DNA of 64,000 nucleotides from Pseudomonadota bacterium (GTDB lineage: Bacteria; Pseudomonadota; Alphaproteobacteria; Sphingomonadales; Sphingomonadaceae), in the NCBI GenBank assembly GCA_023433445.1, contig JAEZCS010000107.1, positions 1-64,000 of the forward strand, written 5' to 3'. Below, piece by piece: positions 8,587 to 16,592 of this stretch. Both the position numbers and the translations under genes were made by a program. The notes beneath the pieces were generated by a model, which saw nothing but the letters and a program-made list of their open reading frames with translations, did not search any database and was not told where the DNA came from. Positions within the stretch are counted from its first letter, which is position 1; each line of letters starts with the position of its first letter.

Positions 8587-9750
8587 TCAATCAACTTGCT
8601 GTTTCAGCAACTGCGGCGGGAAATCCAGTTCGAAGTCGGAAGAGCGCGGCGACGCGCCGAATGTCGCCTCGCCGTTGCGACCGGCATGACGATCGAGCAA
8701 AGTGGAATATGTGGTAAAGTGCATCTTGTTCCTATCAGTGTCGAATTCGATGAAGCGCAGCCAGCCCGCGCCGCCATTGGCGGACCCCGGGGTGCCCTCG
8801 GGGCCGATCGTGTTACCCTGATAGTCCTGCAATATCTGATACACTGGATAACCGGCATCATTGCGGTCGATCCGCAGATTTTCGCCGCGTGATACCCCGT
8901 CTTTCGTCGGCGTCCAGTTATGGCCGGACAAGATAAGGAAGATCGACGCGTTCTTCCGGATGAAACGATCCCAGATCTGGTCCGGCGGCAGATGCTCGGT
9001 TCCTTCGAAATAGTGCTGATAATCGTTCGATCGCTCCCTTGTGTCCGGGCTGAGCCATTCATGGGTGGTGACGATGACTGGTAGGCCAGGATTGGAATCC
9101 AGCACGCTTTGCGCCCAATCAAGCACGGGCTGCGCAGGCTGCATTTCGAGCGACAGGTGCAGGAAGCGCTTTCCGCCGCCAGTGAAGAATTGGTAGCTGT
9201 TCAGCCCCTGATTGAAGCTGCCGCCGAACCAGGGCTTGCCCGAGAAATGACGTGACTGCGGACCGAAATACAGTTCCCATGTGCGCCCACCGGACAAGGG
9301 CCGGTTCGCGCCGGGACTGTCCAATCCCGACCACCAACTGTAATTGTCATAATCATGATTGCCTGGCGACATGCCGAATGGAATGGAGGCGCGGCTAAGG
9401 ATAGAAACAGCACGATTGGCATTATCCCATTCGACGCGCGTGTCTCGATAGTGGAAAGAACCGGGGTCCACTTCAGCACATTTCTCGCGAAACTGCCCAT
9501 CGCCATGCTGTACGATGTCACCGACGAAGGTCACGAAGACCAAATTCTTCTCTTGCCGTTTATCGACCAGATATTGCATCTGCTGAACGAAGGTGTCGAC
9601 ACCGCGTGGCTGCGGAAGCAGGACATCCGAGTAATTCTGTGTATCGGACACCACCGCTACAGTGAATTTTTCCGCCCATGCTGGGGTCGCTGCAAGCAAC
9701 ATGACGGCGCAGAGGCTCATGACGAACCGGCAACGTGTCATCAGGTTCAT
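8587..9750 (-). CDS. Secreted calcineurin-like metallophosphoesterase
   Basis: A 387-residue protein with a signal peptide (1-26, ending TPAWA), so it acts outside the cytoplasm. Metallophosphoesterase motifs appear in order: VVSDTQN (DxQ in place of the usual DxH), VTFVGDIVQHGD (GDxxxxG), MSPGNHDYD (GNHD), VIVTTHEWL and ILSGHNWTP (GHxx). These bind the di-metal centre. It probably hydrolyses a phosphomono- or diester or sugar phosphate; substrate unknown. It lies just upstream of the sigma/FecR/receptor operon on the same strand and may serve the same uptake task. Confidence 0.85.
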   Translation of the reverse strand: MNLMTRCRFVMSLCAVMLLAATPAWAEKFTVAVVSDTQNYSDVLLPQPRGVDTFVQQMQYLVDKRQEKNLVFVTFVGDIVQHGDGQFREKCAEVDPGSFHYRDTRVEWDNANRAVSILSRASIPFGMSPGNHDYDNYSWWSGLDSPGANRPLSGGRTWELYFGPQSRHFSGKPWFGGSFNQGLNSYQFFTGGGKRFLHLSLEMQPAQPVLDWAQSVLDSNPGLPVIVTTHEWLSPDTRERSNDYQHYFEGTEHLPPDQIWDRFIRKNASIFLILSGHNWTPTKDGVSRGENLRIDRNDAGYPVYQILQDYQGNTIGPEGTPGSANGGAGWLRFIEFDTDRNKMHFTTYSTLLDRHAGRNGEATFGASPRSSDFELDFPPQLLKQQVD

Positions 9751-9857
9751 AGAAAGCTCGTCCGATTAGGAGAACCGCTCCTTGCGCGCGATCTATTTCC
9801 TTCTGATGACAGGGCAGGTCTGGACTTGTAACGGTGTTGCGCCGGTCACCTATCTCA

Positions 9858-9957
9858 CTATGCCACCTTGGCCTCAAAGGCGTGCGGACTCATGCCGCCC
9901 GGATATGAATGGCGCCGGCGGGAATTGTTGAAGCCGTTAATATACTGGGATTGCGGC
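9858..9957 (-). pseudogene. IS3-family transposase (OrfB) C-terminal scrap
   Basis: Read on the minus strand, about 33 codons give YINGFNNSRRRHS, then MSPHAFEAKVA and a stop (CTA at 9858-9860). This is the YINxFYNxRRRHSxLGxxSPxxFE end of IS3-group integrase-like transposases. Nothing of the DDE core precedes it; the spermidine-synthase-like gene ends immediately to the right. An IS3 element once inserted here and was deleted almost completely. Confidence 0.7.
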
Positions 9958-9958
9958 T

Positions 9959-10693
9959 TCAGCTTACCGCCGGGCTGGCCAGCTCTGCCGCCAGATCAGG
10001 GCGCTTTGAAGCAAGCCACACGGTGTGCACGGTGTTTTCTCCATCGACTACCGCTGCCACCTCAACTTCCTCTACATCGAAACCGTTGTTCTTCAGGCGG
10101 GTAGTAAATGCATCGTCGCTATAGGCGGACCAGATCGCCAGAATCCCCCCGGACCTAAGCGCCGCATGGGCGGCGCGGAGCCCCCAATTGCAGTAGAGCC
10201 GTTCGTTCGCAAGATGGATAAGCCCGTCGGGACCATTATCGACGTCCAGCATAATGGCGTCGAAACTGCCTCGGGCCTTTGCAATCACATCATGAACGTC
10301 ACCCAGTTCAAGAACAACACGCGGGTCCGACAAATAATCATGAAAAAGATGGACCAAGGGGCCTTTCGCCCAACTCACGACCTCAGGAATGAGCTCTGCT
10401 ACCCTGATCTCGGCGCTCCGCGGCAGTGCCCGCAAAGCGGCACCGAGCGTGAAGCCCATGCCCAAACCACCCACAAGCACCCGCGCATCTCGTGCGACCA
10501 GGCGCTGACATGCCAGAGTAGCGAGGGCTTCTTCCGAATGACGAACCTGATTTCCCATGAGTTCGTTATCGCCGAACCTGATGGAGTAGTCCTCACCCCG
10601 ACGCAGGAGGCGCAAGCGGCCTCCGTCAGGAAGCTCTGCCGTGCCGATCAGTTCGATTGGAGCCGTCGCGCATTCGTCAGGCGAAACCAGCAT
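9959..10693 (-). CDS. Spermidine synthase-like aminopropyl/methyltransferase-fold protein
   Basis: A 244-residue Rossmann-fold protein of the spermidine-synthase superfamily. It shows VLVGGLGMGFTLGAAL (SAM/dcSAM loop, about 92-107), IRVAELIPEVVSWAKG (acidic residue after beta 2), ELGDVHDVI, FDAIMLDVDNGPDGL (about 167-180) and LRSGGILAIWSAYSD. Length and lack of the full polyamine-binding N-terminal domain fit the SpeE-like proteins of alphaproteobacteria whose substrate is not established, so true spermidine synthesis is uncertain. It is a single gene, with an IS3 scrap abutting its 3' end; the last residues (ELASPAVS) could have been altered by that event. Confidence 0.75.
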   Translation of the reverse strand: MLVSPDECATAPIELIGTAELPDGGRLRLLRRGEDYSIRFGDNELMGNQVRHSEEALATLACQRLVARDARVLVGGLGMGFTLGAALRALPRSAEIRVAELIPEVVSWAKGPLVHLFHDYLSDPRVVLELGDVHDVIAKARGSFDAIMLDVDNGPDGLIHLANERLYCNWGLRAAHAALRSGGILAIWSAYSDDAFTTRLKNNGFDVEEVEVAAVVDGENTVHTVWLASKRPDLAAELASPAVS

Positions 10694-10800
10694 GGCTTTT
10701 CCTTAAATGCTGTGGCGCGCGCCGAGGGGCGCGGTCTGCAATCCTCAACAAGATGACGACTGCAAGACCCGATTCAGGCGGCCGATGAGAGACGGGAGCT

Positions 10801-11010
10801 TTACTTGGTGGCGAACTGCCCAGGTTCAGCTCTGAACACGAGGCGCGCATGGTTTCGAACGGCAGCCGCCGTTTTGAACCTCTCCTCCTGCGGATGAGAT
10901 GTCACCAAAGGATAGCCCTGCGAATTGTACCGTGTTTCCCGCACCGTGAGCCGGAAACTGCCGTCTTCGGTCTTCGTGATGAGGAAGGGAGCGATTTTCT
11001 CTCGGCTCAT
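10801..11010 (-). CDS. Small conserved hypothetical protein (69 aa)
   Basis: A 69-residue basic protein, MSREKIAPFLITKTEDG followed by FRLTVRETRYNSQGYP and a C-terminal helix VRNHARLVFRAEPGQFATK. It reads like a single small alpha/beta domain with no signal peptide or membrane segment. The start follows GGAGTCACC, a reasonable ribosome site. I recall similar proteins in sphingomonads without assigned function. It stands alone between the spermidine-synthase-like gene and a short unnamed frame. Confidence 0.6.
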   Translation of the reverse strand: MSREKIAPFLITKTEDGSFRLTVRETRYNSQGYPLVTSHPQEERFKTAAAVRNHARLVFRAEPGQFATK

Positions 11011-11071
11011 GGTGACTCCTTACTAGGTCGGGAAAAGTCGGCAGCGTTTTTAGATGCCGAGATGTGGACGT

Positions 11072-11215
11072 TCAGCCAAGTATAGCCGCAACGATCTTCT
11101 TTAACTCACTGGCGGGCAAAACCGCTGCCGGAACCGGGATGGGCCCTCGCTTCTGCCCTCGATTAAAAGGCAGCTGCAGAATGGGTCGTCTAACGGTCGG
11201 AACGTCAATATTCAT
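11072..11215 (-). CDS. Possible 47-residue protein
   Basis: A short minus-strand frame, MNIDVPTVRRPILQLPFNRG then QKRGPIPVPAAVLPASELKK and a hydrophobic end. The proline-rich start and clean Leu/Ile/Ala tail look protein-like, and GAGG lies 9-12 nt before the ATG. I do not recognise it. The 11216-11418 stretch to its right holds a GCGGCG/CGCCGC hairpin (11227-11240) followed by ATTATTATTT on the plus strand, terminator-like but with no evident gene before it; nothing else is seen. Confidence 0.35.
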   Translation of the reverse strand: MNIDVPTVRRPILQLPFNRGQKRGPIPVPAAVLPASELKKIVAAILG

Positions 11216-11418
11216 CTTTTAACCTCGCGGCGTGCGCCGCATTATTATTTGTTGGACCTCGCGCGCCAGGGGGTGCAGCGAGGTGGTACGTGAAGCGAAT
11301 GATAATGGACAGCTTACGGCTGACTTGGACGGATTACGTGGTCGTTATGTTCGCCACGGCAACGACGCCTCAGAAGCCTCTTCCAGGTTAGCGCTTCAGT
11401 AGGTCAGGCACGACGTCT

Positions 11419-11754
11419 TCAGGACGACGCGCGCTTTTTCCGCGCGAGATAGCGCGCATCCCGTGCAGCCTTTTGCTCAGCTTCTGTGAGCACGGGCTTT
11501 TGCCGCGGGGCGCTCGCGGCCGCTGCTTCAAGCGCCTCGGCACGTTTCGCAGCTTTTTGTTCCTTAGCCAGGAGCAGAGCCTTCTGGCGCTTTTCGCGCG
11601 CAGCGGCCTCTTTGGCCTCCCGAAGTTCCGCCTTTGCGGCCGCAGCGACTTGGTCAACCGGCGGCTTGTTTTGCAGTTTCTGGAGACCCTCCGTCCGGGC
11701 GCGCGCCGCTAAGGCAATACGCTCCTGAAAGGATGGCTCTTTATATCTTTTCAT
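11419..11754 (-). CDS. DUF6481 family protein
   Basis: A 111-residue, highly charged, probably all-helical cytoplasmic protein starting MKRYKEPSFQERIALAARAR, the hallmark start of DUF6481, followed by a lysine/alanine-rich coiled coil (VAAAAKAELREAKEAAAREK) and a basic tail ARKKRASS. I chose ATG 11754 over the one at 11781 because family members start MKRYKEPSF. It lies directly downstream of a cold-shock gene on the same strand, the usual arrangement in sphingomonads, suggesting a shared role in RNA or stress adaptation. Function is unknown. Confidence 0.78.
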   Translation of the reverse strand: MKRYKEPSFQERIALAARARTEGLQKLQNKPPVDQVAAAAKAELREAKEAAAREKRQKALLLAKEQKAAKRAEALEAAAASAPRQKPVLTEAEQKAARDARYLARKKRASS

Positions 11755-11824
11755 GCAGGGAATTGTCCTGTGTTCAAGCATTCACCTGATGCCGCCGGGC
11801 GGCATCAACCGCCCGGCGCCATTT

Positions 11825-12031
11825 TCAGGCTGACTGGAGATTGACAGCCGAGGTCTTGCCGCGGCGGTCCTGTTCCAGATCATAAGTGACGCGCTGATCC
11901 TTTTCGAGGGTGCGCATGCCCGCCTGTTCAACGGCAGAGATATGGACGAAAGCGTCGCTGCTGCCGTTTTCGGGCGCGATGAAGCCATAACCCTTGTCGG
12001 CGTTAAAAAATTTGACTGTTCCGGTAATCAT
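11825..12031 (-). CDS. cspA: Cold-shock domain protein (CspA family)
   Basis: A 68-residue single cold-shock (OB-fold) domain: GTVKFFNADKGYGFI carries RNP-1-like KGYGFI (about 14-19) and DAFVHISAV is RNP-2 (about 27-35). These proteins bind single-stranded RNA/DNA and melt mRNA structure. The variant lacks some C-terminal turns of E. coli CspA and ends QDRRGKTSAVNLQSA. The start follows AAGGAGACCGAGC, a strong ribosome site. DUF6481 follows 70 bp on. Several csp paralogues are usual per genome, so the letter of the symbol is arbitrary. Confidence 0.9.
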   Translation of the reverse strand: MITGTVKFFNADKGYGFIAPENGSSDAFVHISAVEQAGMRTLEKDQRVTYDLEQDRRGKTSAVNLQSA

Positions 12032-12368
12032 GCTCGGTCTCCTTGTCGCATGTCCTTAGGAACGCGCGACCATTCGCGCATTCCGGCTTAAAAGAGGCAA
12101 TGTGGGGACAAAGGAGAGCCGAAGCGGCCCGATATCCGTCAAAACGCGACGTTCAGCGATCTGCTGATAGCACAACTCGAGGAAAATGCAAAATCGAGGC
12201 GGGCAGAGCAAATACGCCCTCTATCCAAATCTGTCAGATCGATCCTTTTAAGTCGTTCAGAACGAGAAGAAAGCTATTCAACAGCTACCACCCATGAGCG
12301 GGCGCTCGAGGAAGTGACACGGATGCTGGGCGAGACCTACCGTATCTCCGTTCTACGTAGCAGCCCCG
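12032..12368. other. Intergenic: csp leader and an unassigned open frame
   Basis: The part next to 12031 is the csp leader. On the plus strand a frame stays open from 12092 to 12553 and reads protein-like text (DLLIAQLEENAKSRRAEQIR, then HERALEEVTRMLGETYRI), but no ATG, GTG or TTG occurs in frame before 12314, and its end runs antisense into the kinase gene. It may be a decayed gene without its start or chance. No known family recognised. Confidence 0.3.
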
Positions 12369-13934
12369 TCAAAAAGCGACAATCTGACGGCACACATCTC
12401 CGGGTGTCACCTCTTCAAGCCATTCCCGCAGCATATTCTCGATCCAGACCACCGCGCTGTAGAAGCCCCCTTCCAACAAGCGCGGGTCCATGCGGCCTTC
12501 CAACGAGGCGAGATATTCCTCGGGGAAATAGTCCAATGCATCCGAAAGGATAGTGACGAACATGAAAATGGCCGTCGAAAAAATCGACGCTTTATATTGG
12601 AAATATAGTTCTTCCTTGTTGATCGGCGGACAGCCTTGTGCGGCGGATTCCTCGATGAAGATGTCAATCACGCGCTTGACCAAGCCGATATGCTTGTCGG
12701 GCTCAGGCATCATGAGCATGCCGCTCAGCGCTTGAGCGATGCTCGCCTGCCCTGCTCCACCCCAGTCGAGTATGCCGGCCTGAAGCTCGCCCTTCTCGTC
12801 TCGCCAGAACCAGGCATTGTCGATGTTCAGGTTGATGTGGCACAGGCCGGTATAGTCGGCATTGGACAGCAGATAGGCGAGCAGTTTGTCCTTATACTCC
12901 AGCCCGAACAGCACGTCCTCGCGCCACTTCTTAAGGAATTCCGGCTTTGTTACTTCCGGCGAAAAGATCTGGGGAGCCACGCGCCCGATAAAGTCGATCA
13001 GTCGATCAAGCCGCGGTTCGGGAGCCTCGATGCGCTGGAAATCTGGCGCAGCCTTGGCAAAGGGAAAGATCTCCTCGAGATCATATCCCAGGTCACCACG
13101 CTTATGGGCGGCCACCAGACGAGCGAGGTTGCGCGTCAGAACTTCATAATGTTCCTCAACGCTGGGCACCTCATGGTCATAGCCCTTGCGATAGGCCGGC
13201 TCGACCGGATCGATCCCAAATGGAACCCGCTCAGTTATGAGGATATAATTGCCGGTATAGGAGCTGTAGTCACCGAAATAATATCTGGTGACAGTGACCG
13301 GAAATTGCCGTTCCCGCGATAGACGGCCTATTTCGATTTCGCCATTAGACAGCCGAAGCAATCCATATTTGTGATGCGCGTCACTCGGCGGGAACTTGAC
13401 GAAGAGTTCGGTCTGCAAGCCCGGCTCGTCGAGCGCGTAGGACACCGTCAGGAAACCATTTTCCGAGGCCCCGCGGACATCCAGTTTGTCGAGGGCGACG
13501 ATGTCGGTGACCTGATTGTCGGGAGACAAGACGCCGGCAGCATGGAACGCGGCAGTCAGAAAAGCGGGGCCAGCAATGCGTAGCCCTGCCAGATCGATGG
13601 GGAATTCCAACCCATAATGGTCACCGGGCGTAATGCACAGATGCCGTTCAAGAAAGTCCTCATAATTCAAGGCGGGCTTCGAGAAAGGCACTGCCGCACC
13701 AAGCGCCTCGGCATCAATCCAGCCATTGGGGCTGGCGATGCGGACCCGCTCGCGTCCACGGTCATCTCTCGCCCGCTCTGCACAGACGACGATCGTGCCA
13801 TGAGGCAGATGATGAAGCTCCGCGCTATCACGCCCTGCATGTGCTGTGACTATCGCGCCATTATTAGCCACAATTGGGCATCGCGCGCCAAGCGACACTG
13901 TAATCTCTTCAACCGTCGGCACACTTCTCTCCAA
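12369..13934 (-). CDS. APH-like phosphotransferase with SH3-like N-terminus
   Basis: A 521-residue protein. Residues about 18-75 look like a bacterial SH3-like barrel (HLPHGTIVVCAERARDD and SPNGWIDAEAL). The rest is an aminoglycoside-phosphotransferase/ecdysteroid-kinase-like fold: LFVKFPP (candidate ATP lysine K180), then CHINLNIDNAWFW at 365-377 and GILDWGGAG (metal Asp390). In the canonical HGDLHxxN loop the third residue is the catalytic Asp; here the aligned residue is Asn368, with Asp372 four further on. So it may use a shifted Asp or be catalytically altered. It is the last gene of the minus-strand monooxygenase operon, where such kinases might phosphorylate an alcohol intermediate (inference). 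Substrate unknown. Confidence 0.68.
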   Translation of the reverse strand: MERSVPTVEEITVSLGARCPIVANNGAIVTAHAGRDSAELHHLPHGTIVVCAERARDDRGRERVRIASPNGWIDAEALGAAVPFSKPALNYEDFLERHLCITPGDHYGLEFPIDLAGLRIAGPAFLTAAFHAAGVLSPDNQVTDIVALDKLDVRGASENGFLTVSYALDEPGLQTELFVKFPPSDAHHKYGLLRLSNGEIEIGRLSRERQFPVTVTRYYFGDYSSYTGNYILITERVPFGIDPVEPAYRKGYDHEVPSVEEHYEVLTRNLARLVAAHKRGDLGYDLEEIFPFAKAAPDFQRIEAPEPRLDRLIDFIGRVAPQIFSPEVTKPEFLKKWREDVLFGLEYKDKLLAYLLSNADYTGLCHINLNIDNAWFWRDEKGELQAGILDWGGAGQASIAQALSGMLMMPEPDKHIGLVKRVIDIFIEESAAQGCPPINKEELYFQYKASIFSTAIFMFVTILSDALDYFPEEYLASLEGRMDPRLLEGGFYSAVVWIENMLREWLEEVTPGDVCRQIVAF

Positions 13935-14020
13935 GCTTCATCCGTAGCCACCACGCGATGTTCACAGAGCCAATACGGCTCGCAACAGGTGCGCGCCCAT
14001 CGCAAGCCGCTTGCGAATAA

Positions 14021-14446
14021 TCAGCTTCCCATTTGGCTCAGCTGAATCACATGTCCCTCCGCGTCCGCGATAAAGGCGACTTGCATGCCACCCATGCCAG
14101 GAATTTCGTGCGCAGCCTCAAGAACGCGACCACCGGCCTGCTCCGCCCGCGCGATAAGTCCCGAAATGTCCTTTGTAGCAAAGCCCAGGATCAATTCATT
14201 GGCAGCCGGACTTTGCGTGTCCTGGAACTGCGCCAGAATGAACATAGGGCCGCCAGCATAGGTCGGCATGAAGACAACTTCGCTGACTTTACGTCCAGCA
14301 ATCTCCGCCTCAACGCGGTTCATTTCGACGAGACCGATGACGGAACTATAGAATGCCACTGCGCGGTCCAGGTCCTGGACCTGCAGCTTCGTGAACATGA
14401 AGTCGGCATCTTGTGTTTTCGCGTGTGGTATCTGGCTTGCCATCAT
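14021..14446 (-). CDS. VOC (glyoxalase/dioxygenase-fold) protein, copy 1
   Basis: A 141-residue single vicinal-oxygen-chelate domain with two beta-alpha-beta-beta-beta units: FMFTKLQVQDLDRAVAFYSSVIGL (about 16-39), then VVFMPTYAGGPMFILAQF, and the second half FATKDISGLIARAEQAGGRV with VAFIADAEGHVIQLSQ. The C-terminal EGHVIQL supplies a likely metal Glu/His pair. A related VOC protein is encoded at 22415-22840 on the opposite arm of the same catabolic region; both contain the GGP...L pattern and (V/K)AF(I/V)xDxEGH end. Reaction unknown: isomerase, lyase or oxygenase. Co-transcribed with the SDR upstream and the kinase downstream. Confidence 0.8.
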   Translation of the reverse strand: MMASQIPHAKTQDADFMFTKLQVQDLDRAVAFYSSVIGLVEMNRVEAEIAGRKVSEVVFMPTYAGGPMFILAQFQDTQSPAANELILGFATKDISGLIARAEQAGGRVLEAAHEIPGMGGMQVAFIADAEGHVIQLSQMGS

Positions 14447-14512
14447 ACTCTCCCATTGTTCGGTGCTGAAGGATTTGCCGGCCTGTGCGCAGGCCGCGCC
14501 AGGCCGGTTTCG

Positions 14513-15367
14513 TCAATTATCTTCGACCAGCGCGCGGGCCTGTTCTGCGAGCGCGGGTCGGGCCAAAGCGGCGAGATATTCCGACCGGCCCTTTGCAATC
14601 TGAGCGGTCGTCTCAGGATGCGTCGATACCCAGAAGTCCCCAGCGGCGATACCTTCCAGGATCAATTCCCCCGCCCGCTCCGGCGTCACGCCGATCTGCG
14701 TGATCATAGCGTGCATCATTTCACGCTGGCGTTCGACGAAGCCGGATCCACGATCGGCTGGTGCATCTTCGAAAATGCGCGTCGCGACCTGCGCAGGCAA
14801 AACCGCCGACACCTGGATTGGGGCCTTCTTCAGCTGCATCTCAAGGTAAAGGCATTCAGTGAAGCTGAGTACCGCGTGCTTGCTCATCATATAGGGCGCC
14901 TGCGTCGGCATCATGCCCAGCGCGCCGATCGAAGCGACGTTGGAAATGAAGCCGGGCTTGCCGCTTTCCAACATCCGCCGCGCGAAGATGCGCGAGCCAT
15001 GAACGACGCCGCGAACATTGATCGACAACAGCCGATCCCAGGTTTCATCAGGGATTTCCCAGCTGAAACCGATCGTCTCAATGCCAGCGTTGTTCACCAC
15101 CAAGCGAACTTCGCCGAACCGATCATAGGCCGCATCCGCCAACCGTTCGAGCGCGGCGATATCCGTCACGTCCGTCACTACCGGCAGGACGCTGGCGCCG
15201 GTTGGATCGATCCTGGCCGCGACCTGCTCGATCCGGTCGCGCGAAACGTCCGCAAGGACGACATTCATACCCAGCGAGGCGGCCACGCGGGCGACCCCTT
15301 CGCCGATGCCACTGCCCGCTCCGGTAACAACAGCGGTGCCGCCTGCGAATTTTTCCTTGGCACTCAC
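14513..15367 (-). CDS. Short-chain dehydrogenase/reductase, classical SDR
   Basis: A 284-residue NAD(P)-dependent oxidoreductase. It has the cofactor loop TGAGSGIG (15-22), an Asp at the end of beta 2 (VVLADVS, suggesting NAD preference), VTDVTD, NNAG (about 92-95), the catalytic Ser in SNVASIGA and YMMSK (Tyr and Lys, YxxxK). The extended C-terminal region after residue 200 (IFEDAPADRGSGFVERQRE) is common in SDRs of steroid and terpenoid pathways. It sits between another SDR and the VOC gene in one operon, so it probably oxidises an alcohol intermediate made by the monooxygenase route. Substrate not determinable from sequence. Confidence 0.86.
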   Translation of the reverse strand: MSAKEKFAGGTAVVTGAGSGIGEGVARVAASLGMNVVLADVSRDRIEQVAARIDPTGASVLPVVTDVTDIAALERLADAAYDRFGEVRLVVNNAGIETIGFSWEIPDETWDRLLSINVRGVVHGSRIFARRMLESGKPGFISNVASIGALGMMPTQAPYMMSKHAVLSFTECLYLEMQLKKAPIQVSAVLPAQVATRIFEDAPADRGSGFVERQREMMHAMITQIGVTPERAGELILEGIAAGDFWVSTHPETTAQIAKGRSEYLAALARPALAEQARALVEDN

Positions 15368-15391
15368 GATCGCCCTCCTCTTCTTATCGTT

Positions 15392-16294
15392 TCAATATTC
15401 GCCCGACGCCTCGATGGCCGAATGTGACCAAGCGGGTGGCTCCTTGCGAGGGAAGACGCTTTTGCCGTCCAGGCTGCGCACTTCAATCTCATGGTGCCAG
15501 GGGAAATGCATGCTGAAACCGATCAGCCCGGTTCGCTCCCGCGCTGGCAGATGGCTCATCGCCAGCACCGTTTCGGCGAGATATTCCACATCCTCGGTGG
15601 GATAATCTTCCGGAATGATGGAGTCCGCCCCCGGCGTACGAATCGCGGTGGACGGGCCGACGGCGTTCACGGCGATGTTGTCACCCTCCAGTTCGGCCGC
15701 CAAACCCTGCGTCATGCGGTTGAGCGCTGCTTTTGCCGCTGCATAGGCCGCATAACCCCGATCCTTTTCATAGGGCGGAAAAGGACGGGCGGGCGGCAAA
15801 GCGTCCTGAGAACTGATATTGACGATCCACCCTGCACCCGCCTGCCGCATGTAGGGGATGGCCGCTTGAGCCAGAATGAAGGGCGCGCGGACATAATGCA
15901 TGAAGGTGCGATCGAAAGTTTCGAGCTCCATGTCGGCAAGCGCTACGAAATCGACGAACCCAGCATTATTGACCAGGATGTCGAGCCGTCCGCCAGCCGC
16001 TTCAGCTGCCCGCGCAGGCAGCGCCCGGCATTGCTCTTCATCCTCGATATCGGTAGCCAGGGCTATGGCCTTCCCACCGGCGGCTTCGATCAGTTGGACG
16101 GTCTCCTCCAGCGTACCCGAAACCGTAACCACCGCTCCGCCGCGTGCACCCGATGCAGGCGTACTCAGCGAACGTGCTGTAACGACCACAGTAGCTCCGG
16201 CGGACGCCAAGCGCTGTGCGATGGCCCTCCCAATGCCGCGGCTGCTGCCGGTGACGAGTGCCACCTTGCCCGAAAGATCGGGGCCCTGAATCAT
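15392..16294 (-). CDS. Short-chain dehydrogenase/reductase
   Basis: A 300-residue SDR. Features: TGSSRGIG (16-23), an Arg after beta 2 (VVVTARSLS, suggesting NADP preference), ATDIEDEEQC, NNAG near 109, NISSQDA with the catalytic Ser, and YAAAK (YxxxK). It is only distantly similar to the neighbouring SDR, so the two act on different steps rather than being a duplication. An insertion near residues 42-55 (STPASGARGG) is unusual for the family. The gene lies 36 bp after the lipoyl-domain gene on the same strand and 24 bp before the next SDR, consistent with a single transcript. Confidence 0.85.
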   Translation of the reverse strand: MIQGPDLSGKVALVTGSSRGIGRAIAQRLASAGATVVVTARSLSTPASGARGGAVVTVSGTLEETVQLIEAAGGKAIALATDIEDEEQCRALPARAAEAAGGRLDILVNNAGFVDFVALADMELETFDRTFMHYVRAPFILAQAAIPYMRQAGAGWIVNISSQDALPPARPFPPYEKDRGYAAYAAAKAALNRMTQGLAAELEGDNIAVNAVGPSTAIRTPGADSIIPEDYPTEDVEYLAETVLAMSHLPARERTGLIGFSMHFPWHHEIEVRSLDGKSVFPRKEPPAWSHSAIEASGEY

Positions 16295-16330
16295 AAATCG
16301 CTCTCCTGCGCTTCGCGCCTTGCCGGACGA

Positions 16331-16570
16331 TCAGTCTGTTTCGATCGTCGCAATGTGCGTGCGAACTTCCGCTTCCTCACCCTCTGGAAGCAGGATTTCG
16401 GTCACGGTGCCGGAAGCCGGGGCTTCCATTTCCTGCGTCGATTTGGATGTTTCGATCTCGACGAGCATTTCGCCCGCCTCGACGCGGTCACCCACCCCCT
16501 TGAGCCACTTGATGATGGTGCCCTCGTTCATCCCGGTGCCCCATTTGGGCATAACGACCTTCACGCGCAT
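16331..16570 (-). CDS. Stand-alone lipoyl-domain protein (E2-type swinging arm only)
   Basis: Only 79 residues: MRVKVVMPKWGTGMNEGTI, then GDRVEAGEMLVEIETSKSTQEMEAPASG. This is the N-terminal lipoyl domain of a 2-oxoacid dehydrogenase E2, with the lipoylated lysine in ETSKST (K43 or so). The peripheral-subunit-binding and acyltransferase domains of E2 are absent, and no reading continues past the stop. It follows E1 beta by about 20 bp and may act as a separate lipoyl carrier, like GcvH. Alternatively it is the leftover of a truncated E2. The stop at 16331 is clean and a ribosome site (GGAGAAAAGATAAAA) precedes the start. Confidence 0.8.
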   Translation of the reverse strand: MRVKVVMPKWGTGMNEGTIIKWLKGVGDRVEAGEMLVEIETSKSTQEMEAPASGTVTEILLPEGEEAEVRTHIATIETD

Positions 16571-16592
16571 TTTTATCTTTTCTCCAGACTGC

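Noticed and set aside
12043..12297. An 84-codon plus-strand frame upstream of the kinase gene's 3' end
   Set aside because: Starts next to the csp start on the other strand and has no ribosome site or family resemblance. The neighbouring frame without a start looked more protein-like and is listed only as unassigned.
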